Source of the DNA: Pseudomonas baltica
Lineage (GTDB): Bacteria; Pseudomonadota; Gammaproteobacteria; Pseudomonadales; Pseudomonadaceae
DNA length: 64,000 nt
Assembly (NCBI RefSeq): GCF_014235765.1
Contig: NZ_JACMYH010000001.1
Coordinates: 1,984,001 to 2,048,000 of the forward strand
Reading direction: 5' to 3'
Part shown: positions 58,865 through 64,000 of the stretch, piece by piece
How positions within the stretch are numbered: position 1 is the stretch's first letter
How the letters are laid out: each line of letters starts with the position of its first letter
Position numbers and translations under genes: made by a program
Notes under the pieces: generated by a model
Database searches by the model: none
What the model was told of the DNA's origin: nothing
Seen by the model: only the letters and a program-made list of their open reading frames with translations

Positions 58865-59275
58865 ATGGAACTCATGGACAACCCTCGCCCGCTCCCCTCA
58901 AAGCTGGCCCGCGTGCTTTACGGCCTGCTGGCCTATACCAGCCTGATCATCGGGTTGATCGCCATCGTGGTGCCGGGGTTGCCCACCACCGAGTTCATCC
59001 TGCTGGCCGCGTGGGCGGCGACCAAAAGCTCACCGCGGCTGAGCGCCTGGCTGGAGAACCACAAGCTGTTCGGCCCGATGTTGCGGAACTGGCGCAATGG
59101 CAAGGTGATAACCCGTCGAACCAAGGTCAGCGCAACCGTCAGCATGGTCCTCTGCTCAGTGCTCATGTGGTTCACCCTCAAGCAGCACTGGCCGGTGTAC
59201 GCGGCGATCTCCGGCATGGTGCTGGTCAACCTGTGGATCTGGTCGCGGCCCGAACGCATCAACCCCCAGCGCTGA
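58865..59275 (+). CDS. DUF454/YbaN family inner-membrane protein
   Basis: 136 residues from ATG 58865; an ATG at 58874 has GGAA right before it. Hydrophobic segments (VLYGLLAYTSLIIGLIAIVV, TEFILLAAWAA and two C-terminal ones) and the PTTEFILLAA motif of DUF454 are visible, with a WLENHKLFGPMLRNWR loop between. The family has no established activity; in E. coli YbaN sits beside priC. It starts 10 bases after hemO, so the two are probably cotranscribed. Confidence 0.85.
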   Translation: MELMDNPRPLPSKLARVLYGLLAYTSLIIGLIAIVVPGLPTTEFILLAAWAATKSSPRLSAWLENHKLFGPMLRNWRNGKVITRRTKVSATVSMVLCSVLMWFTLKQHWPVYAAISGMVLVNLWIWSRPERINPQR

Positions 59276-59356
59276 GCACGCCCGCGTAGGTGCTACAGCT
59301 TTCCACGATGGCAAGGCATACTGCGTCCCTCCGCTGTCCGGAATGCTCGAGACCCC

Positions 59357-60865
59357 ATGCGTATCCACGTCAGCTTCATCGATCGTGTCGGCATCACCCA
59401 GGAAGTGCTGGCCCTGCTGGGGGCGCGCAACCTCAACCTCGACGCAGTCGAGATGGTCCCGCCCAACGTCTATATCGACGCACCGACCCTCAGCCCGCTG
59501 GTGCTGGAAGAACTGCACGATGCGCTGTTCCGGGTGCGGGGCGTGGAGGACGTGCGCGTGGTCGATATTCTTCCAGGACAACGTCGGCACCTGCAGCTTG
59601 AAGCCTTGCTGGCCGCCATGGGCGATCCAGTGCTGGCACTGGACAGTGCCGGCAATGTGCTGTTGGCCAACCCGGCTTTGGTCGAGCTGTACGGCCGCGA
59701 GCCCGCCGGACAGTCGGTGGCGGACCTGTTCGCCGATCCTGCCTTGCTCGGCGCCTTGCTCGAACAAGGGTTCCGTCTGCCACTGCGCGAGGTCAACCTG
59801 AATGGCCAGACGCTGTTGCTCGATGCCACACCCATCACCGACGCCGGTGCCCTGCTGACGCTATACCCGCCCAACCGCATGGGTGAGCGACTGGCCGCCC
59901 TGCACCACGACCACGCCGAAGGGTTCGATTCGCTGCTGGGCGACTCCGCACCGATCCGTGCGCTCAAGGCCCGGGCGCAACGTGTTGCGGCGCTGGATGC
60001 GCCGCTGTTGATCCAAGGCGAGACGGGCACGGGCAAGGAGCTGGTGGCGCGGGCCTGCCATGCCGTCAGCGCGCGCCACGGCGCGCCGTTCCTGGCGCTC
60101 AACTGCGCCGCCCTGCCAGAAAACCTCGCCGAGAGCGAGCTGTTCGGCTATGCCCCCGGTGCATTCACCGGCGCCCAGCGCGGCGGCAAGCCAGGGCTGA
60201 TGGAACTGGCTCACCAAGGCACGGTGTTTCTCGACGAAATCGGCGAGATGTCGCCGTACCTGCAGGCCAAGCTGCTGCGGTTCCTCAACGATGGCAGCTT
60301 TCGCCGGGTAGGCGGCGACCGTGAGGTCAAGGTCAACGTGCGCATCCTCAGCGCCACCCACCGCAACCTGGAGCAGATGGTGGCCGAAGGCGCCTTCCGC
60401 GAAGATCTGTTCTACCGCCTGAACGTGCTCAACCTGAACGTGCCACCCCTGCGCGAGCGCGGTGAAGATATCCTGCTGCTGGCCCGTTATTTCATGCAGC
60501 AGGCCTGCACGCAGATTCAGCGACCGATGTGCCGGCTGACGACGAGCACCTATCCGGCCCTGCTGGGCAACCGCTGGCCGGGCAACGTTCGGCAGTTGCA
60601 GAACGTGATCTTTCGCGCAGCCGCCGTCTGCGAAAGCAACACAGTCGACATCGGCGATCTGGACATTGCCGGCACCAGCGTGAGTCGACGCAACGACGGC
60701 GACGTCGTCAGCCTGGAGCAGGCCGTTGGCGCCTACGAAAAAGCACTTCTGGAAAAGCTGTACCCCAGTTACCCATCCAGCCGGCAACTGGCCAGCCGTC
60801 TACTGACATCTCACACGGCCATTGCCAACCGGTTGCGCAAGTATGGAATCGGTGGCGCGAACTGA
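59357..60865 (+). CDS. gcsR: GcsR, TyrR-like sigma-54 enhancer-binding protein for glycine cleavage
   Basis: 502 residues. The N-terminal ACT domain (IHVSFIDRVGITQEVLALLG) is followed by a PAS domain (about 80-190, VLALDSAGNVLLANPALVEL) and an AAA+ domain with Walker A GETGTGKE (221-228) and the sigma-54 contact GAFTGA (268-273), then a short TyrR-type HTH (SRQLASRLLTSHTAIANRL). GAFTGA shows that, unlike E. coli TyrR, it can activate sigma-54. Position ahead of gcvH-gcvP and the P. aeruginosa GcsR precedent identify the target. Glycine is the likely ACT ligand. PhhR, a related regulator of phenylalanine use, is the alternative. Confidence 0.88.
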   Translation: MRIHVSFIDRVGITQEVLALLGARNLNLDAVEMVPPNVYIDAPTLSPLVLEELHDALFRVRGVEDVRVVDILPGQRRHLQLEALLAAMGDPVLALDSAGNVLLANPALVELYGREPAGQSVADLFADPALLGALLEQGFRLPLREVNLNGQTLLLDATPITDAGALLTLYPPNRMGERLAALHHDHAEGFDSLLGDSAPIRALKARAQRVAALDAPLLIQGETGTGKELVARACHAVSARHGAPFLALNCAALPENLAESELFGYAPGAFTGAQRGGKPGLMELAHQGTVFLDEIGEMSPYLQAKLLRFLNDGSFRRVGGDREVKVNVRILSATHRNLEQMVAEGAFREDLFYRLNVLNLNVPPLRERGEDILLLARYFMQQACTQIQRPMCRLTTSTYPALLGNRWPGNVRQLQNVIFRAAAVCESNTVDIGDLDIAGTSVSRRNDGDVVSLEQAVGAYEKALLEKLYPSYPSSRQLASRLLTSHTAIANRLRKYGIGGAN

Positions 60866-60884
60866 TACCGCAGACGAACTGGCC

Positions 60885-60921
60885 TGTATCGTTTTAAATA
60901 CATCGTACGTAATTCGATACG
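60885..60921 (+). promoter_or_regulatory. Two adjacent TyrR/GcsR-box candidates
   Basis: TGTATCGTTTTAAATACA (60885-60902) is a dyad of the TGTA-N10-TACA type, and CGTACGTAATTCGATACG (60904-60921) follows one base later with a similar 18-base span. The first is close to the TyrR box (TGTAAA-N6-TTTACA). They begin 19 bases past the gcsR stop and about 215 bases before the sigma-54 promoter. Confidence 0.5.
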
Positions 60922-60926
60922 ACTCC

Positions 60927-61015
60927 TGTAGCAGCGGCGCAAGCCGCGTCCGGGCTCGCTGGGGTCCATGCAATAGACCGCGTCTACCGCCGACGCGGCT
61001 TGCGCCGCTGCTACA
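60927..61015. repeat. REP-like palindrome between gcsR and gcvH
   Basis: The arms TGTAGCAGCGGCGCAAGCCG and CGGCTTGCGCCGCTGCTACA are perfect complements over at least 20 bases. They match the gts-operon copy at 46016-46102, so this is the same family. It lies within the regulatory DNA of gcvH, between candidate regulator sites. Confidence 0.88.
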
Positions 61016-61037
61016 AGGGAGGCGGATCTGGGTGTTT

Positions 61038-61055
61038 CGTAGCGTTTTCGTTACA
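61038..61055 (-). promoter_or_regulatory. GcsR-site candidate
   Basis: The minus strand reads TGTAACGAAAACGCTACG, i.e. TGTAACG-N4-CGCTACG, close to the TGTAACG-N4-CGTTCCG site I recall for P. aeruginosa GcsR. It is about 65 bases before the sigma-54 promoter, within normal range for an enhancer-binding protein. Confidence 0.6.
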
Positions 61056-61120
61056 ACCGTTGCGATCCTTGATGGGGGTGATTTGCCTGGAGCCCTTGCA
61101 GCCTGTGACTTTGGGAAATC

Positions 61121-61135
61121 TGGCAACCATCTTGC
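61121..61135 (+). promoter_or_regulatory. Sigma-54 promoter of gcvH-gcvP
   Basis: TGGCAACCATCTTGC has GG and GC separated by ten bases and matches the consensus TGGCAC-N5-TTGC closely. Start of transcription would fall near 61147, giving a leader of about 33 bases before gcvH. GcsR upstream supplies the required activator. Confidence 0.88.
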
Positions 61136-61179
61136 TAAGTAACCCTCATTGCTGAACCCCAAATCATTGCGGAGTTTCC

Positions 61180-61557
61180 ATGAGCGAGTTGCGTTTCACC
61201 GTCGAACACGAATGGCTACGCCTCGAAGCCGACGGTAGCGTCAAGGTCGGTATCACCCCATTTGCCCAGAATGCTTTGGGCGACGTGGTCTTCGTGCAGT
61301 TGCCCGAACTGGCCCGCCATGCGCGCGATGCCGAGGTTTCGGTGCTGGAATCGGTGAAGGCCGCCAGCAGCATCAACATGCCCCTGGATGGCGAGATCGT
61401 CGAAGTCAACGCTGCACTCGATGCGGCTCCGGAACTGGTCAACCAGGACCCACTGGCCCGGGGCTGGTTCTTCCGGTTCATTCCCGACGACCTCGAACAG
61501 GTTCGCGCCTTGCTCGACCAGACCGCCTACGACAACCTGATCGCCGCCCAAGGCTGA
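61180..61557 (+). CDS. gcvH: Glycine cleavage system H protein
   Basis: 125 residues, start ATG 61180 with a GCGGAG site. The lipoyl-accepting lysine is K60 in VLESVKAASSINMP, within the beta-sandwich lipoyl domain. H protein carries the aminomethyl group between GcvP and GcvT. Length is typical. It begins the gcv operon, nine bases before gcvP, consistent with the second (gcvH2-gcvP2) glycine-cleavage locus of Pseudomonas. Confidence 0.97.
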   Translation: MSELRFTVEHEWLRLEADGSVKVGITPFAQNALGDVVFVQLPELARHARDAEVSVLESVKAASSINMPLDGEIVEVNAALDAAPELVNQDPLARGWFFRFIPDDLEQVRALLDQTAYDNLIAAQG

Positions 61558-61566
61558 GGACCCACC

Positions 61567-64000
61567 ATGACTCGCGCCATTGCATTGCACACCGACAACG
61601 AATTCATCGCCCGCCACATCGGCCCGGGCCCGGCCGACGAGCAGGCCATGCTCGACTTCCTGGGCTTCGACAGCCTCGATGCCCTGAGCGCCAGCGTTAT
61701 CCCCGAAAGCATCAAGGGCACCAGCGTGCTCGGTCTCTCTGCCGGGCAGAGCGAAGCCGATGCCCTTGCCGCGATCAAGGCCATCGCCCAGCAGAACCAA
61801 CTGTTCAAGAACTACATCGGCCAGGGCTACTACAACACCCACACGCCGGCGCCGATCCTGCGCAACCTGTTGGAGAACCCCGCCTGGTACACGGCCTACA
61901 CGCCGTATCAGCCGGAGATTTCCCAAGGCCGTCTGGAGGCGCTGCTCAACTTCCAGACCTTGATCAGCGACCTGACCGGACTGCCCATCGCCAATGCCTC
62001 GTTGCTCGATGAAGCGACCGCCGCCGCCGAGGCCATGACCTTCTGCAAACGGCTGAGCAAGAACAAGAACAGCCAGCGCTTCTTCGCCTCCAGCCATTGC
62101 CATCCACAGACCCTGGCCGTGCTGATCACCCGCGCCGAGCCGCTGGGTATCGAAGTGGTCATCGGCGACGAGCATGAGCTCGCCGACACCGACGGTTTCT
62201 TCGGCGCTCTGCTGCAGTATCCCGCCAGTAACGGCGACATTTTCGACTACCGTGAACTGGTAGAGCGCTTTCATGCTGGCAATGCCCTGGTAGCCGTAGC
62301 GGCTGACCTGCTCGCCCTGACGCTGCTCAGCCCTCCGGGCGAATTCGGTGCCGACGTCGCCATCGGCAGCGCCCAGCGTTTCGGCGTGCCACTGGGTTTC
62401 GGTGGCCCACACGCGGCGTACTTTTCCACCCGCGACAGCTTCAAGCGCGACATGCCTGGGCGCTTGGTCGGCGTGTCGGTGGATCGCCATGGCAAGAGCG
62501 CGCTCCGCCTGGCCATGCAGACCCGTGAACAGCACATCCGTCGCGAGAAGGCCACCAGCAACATCTGCACGGCCCAGGTGCTGCTGGCCAACATCGCCAG
62601 CATGTACGCGGTCTACCACGGCCCGGCCGGCCTGATCCAGATCGCGCGACGCACCCACCAGCTCACTGCCATCCTGGCACGTGGCCTGACCCAATTGGGC
62701 GTGCGCGTGGAGCAGCAACACTTCTTCGACACCCTGACCCTGGCCACCGGCGGCGCGACCGAGCGCCTGCACGAGCAGGCCCGGGCTGCAGGCATCAACC
62801 TGCGCGAAGTCGACGCGCAGCGCGTGGGCATCTCGCTGGACGAAACCACCCGCCAGGCCGACGTGGAAGCCTTGTGGCAGCTGTTCCACAACGCAAGCAC
62901 GCAGGTGGTATTCCAGACCCTGGCCGATGAGGTCGGCGATCAACTGCCCGAGCCGCTGTTGCGCCAGTCGGCGATCCTGCAGCATCCGGTGTTCAATCGC
63001 TATCACTCGGAAACCGAGCTGATGCGCTACCTGCGCCGCCTGGCCGACAAGGACCTGGCCCTGGATCGCACCATGATCCCACTGGGCTCCTGCACCATGA
63101 AGCTCAATGCCGCCAGCGAAATGATCCCGGTGACCTGGGCCGAGTTCGGCCAGTTGCACCCTTTCGCACCGGCCGCGCAGAGCCGGGGCTATCAGTTACT
63201 GACCGACGAACTGGAGAGCATGCTGTGCGCGGCCACCGGCTACGATTCCGTGTCACTGCAACCCAACGCCGGCTCCCAAGGTGAATACGCCGGCTTGCTG
63301 GCCATTCGGGCCTACCACCAGAGCCGCGGCGAAGCGCACCGCGACATCTGCCTGATTCCATCCTCGGCGCACGGCACCAATCCGGCGACCGCGCACATGG
63401 CCGGGATGCGCGTCGTGGTCACTGCCTGCGATGCACGCGGCAACGTCGACATCGAAGACCTGCGCGCCAAGGCCATCGAGCACGGTGACAAGCTCGCCGC
63501 ACTGATGATCACCTACCCGTCCACCCATGGCGTGTTCGAGGAAGGCATCCGCGAGATCTGCGCGATCATTCATGACCACGGTGGCCAGGTGTACATCGAT
63601 GGCGCCAACATGAACGCCATGGTCGGCCTGTGCGCACCGGGCAAGTTCGGCGGCGACGTGTCCCACCTGAACCTGCACAAGACCTTCTGCATTCCCCATG
63701 GCGGTGGCGGCCCAGGTGTCGGCCCGATTGGCGTGAAAGCGCACCTGGCGCCGTTTCTGCCCGGCCATGCCGCGCTGGAGCGCAAACAGGGCGCGGTCTG
63801 CGCGGCCCCGTTCGGCAGCGCCAGCATCCTGCCGATCACCTGGATGTACATTCGCATGATGGGCGGCGACGGTCTCAAGCGTGCTTCCCAGGTGGCCATC
63901 CTCAACGCCAACTACATTGCCCGGCGCCTGGAACAGCACTACCCGATCCTCTATGCCGGCAGCAACGGACTGGTGGCCCACGAGTGCATCCTCGACGTAC
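61567..64000 (+). CDS. gcvP: Glycine dehydrogenase (decarboxylating), P protein (partial, C-terminus off window)
   Basis: The first 811 codons of about 950 are present; the gene runs off the window. GcvP decarboxylates glycine with pyridoxal phosphate and loads the aminomethyl group on GcvH. The PLP-binding lysine is K705 in [17 protein letters not shown]. Other family stretches: IARHIGPG near the start, [26 protein letters not shown], and [16 protein letters not shown] at about residue 507. It is the long fused (not split) form. Genes expected after it in this locus (glyA, sdaA, gcvT) lie outside. Confidence 0.97.
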   Translation, partial: MTRAIALHTDNEFIARHIGPGPADEQAMLDFLGFDSLDALSASVIPESIKGTSVLGLSAGQSEADALAAIKAIAQQNQLFKNYIGQGYYNTHTPAPILRNLLENPAWYTAYTPYQPEISQGRLEALLNFQTLISDLTGLPIANASLLDEATAAAEAMTFCKRLSKNKNSQRFFASSHCHPQTLAVLITRAEPLGIEVVIGDEHELADTDGFFGALLQYPASNGDIFDYRELVERFHAGNALVAVAADLLALTLLSPPGEFGADVAIGSAQRFGVPLGFGGPHAAYFSTRDSFKRDMPGRLVGVSVDRHGKSALRLAMQTREQHIRREKATSNICTAQVLLANIASMYAVYHGPAGLIQIARRTHQLTAILARGLTQLGVRVEQQHFFDTLTLATGGATERLHEQARAAGINLREVDAQRVGISLDETTRQADVEALWQLFHNASTQVVFQTLADEVGDQLPEPLLRQSAILQHPVFNRYHSETELMRYLRRLADKDLALDRTMIPLGSCTMKLNAASEMIPVTWAEFGQLHPFAPAAQSRGYQLLTDELESMLCAATGYDSVSLQPNAGSQGEYAGLLAIRAYHQSRGEAHRDICLIPSSAHGTNPATAHMAGMRVVVTACDARGNVDIEDLRAKAIEHGDKLAALMITYPSTHGVFEEGIREICAIIHDHGGQVYIDGANMNAMVGLCAPGKFGGDVSHLNLHKTFCIPHGGGGPGVGPIGVKAHLAPFLPGHAALERKQGAVCAAPFGSASILPITWMYIRMMGGDGLKRASQVAILNANYIARRLEQHYPILYAGSNGLVAHECILDV

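Overview
The window looks like a chromosomal segment of a Pseudomonas of the P. putida type. The reasons are GC-rich coding sequence, the queA-tgt-yajC-secD-secF block beside a tRNA-Leu, a cyoABCDE oxidase operon, the full Entner-Doudoroff/glucose-uptake locus (eda-pgl-zwf/hexR/oprB-gtsDCBA-gtrS-gltR-glk-edd/gap), and a TyrR-like regulator upstream of gcvH-gcvP. No plasmid, phage, integrase, transposase, rRNA or CRISPR array is visible. The assignment rests on gene content and order as read here; no database was searched.

Layout. 1-6.7 kb: an accessory catabolic cluster on the minus strand (fused permease/ATPase ABC importer, PhyH-type dioxygenase, solute-binding protein, class II aldolase, flavin monooxygenase cut by the window edge), divergent from a LysR regulator whose intergenic region carries two copies of one T-N11-A palindrome. 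6.7-12.8 kb: glycine-zipper protein, secF-secD-yajC (protein export) and tgt-queA (queuosine tRNA modification). 12.8-22.6 kb: tRNA-Leu(CAA) with a strong promoter, then a mixed region with LysE-type exporters, an MFS carrier, a decayed Fic gene, a PhoD-type phosphatase, a free-amino-acid-type Fe(II)/2-oxoglutarate dioxygenase next to an exporter and a GcvA-like regulator, a methyltransferase, an orphan solute-binding protein and a DJ-1/PfpI protein. 22.6-31.5 kb: an AlaC-like aminotransferase, cyoEDCBA, dsbB and cheV. 31.5-37.3 kb: small hypotheticals, a two-gene RND efflux pump, a four-helix-bundle stress protein and a DUF3820 protein.

37.4-53.8 kb is the glucose module. OprB passes sugar across the outer membrane, GtsABCD imports it, and Glk, Zwf, Pgl, Edd, Eda and Gap-1 take it through 6-phosphogluconate to triose phosphate. 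HexR control is visible as three TTGT-N7-ACAA-type operators (before zwf, edd and gap); GtrS/GltR is the two-component sensor for transport. A-rich AAnAAnAA motifs beside the gtsA, oprB and zwf starts suggest Hfq/Crc catabolite repression.

53.9-58.9 kb is a heme-uptake surface-signalling unit (Fur-box candidate, ECF sigma factor, FecR-type anti-sigma factor, TonB receptor with signalling domain, heme oxygenase). 59.3-64 kb holds the sigma-54 enhancer-binding protein GcsR, a sigma-54 promoter, gcvH and the first 811 codons of gcvP, which runs off the window. REP-like palindromes of two arm types lie between genes, including one inside the gts operon and one between candidate GcsR sites and the gcvH promoter.
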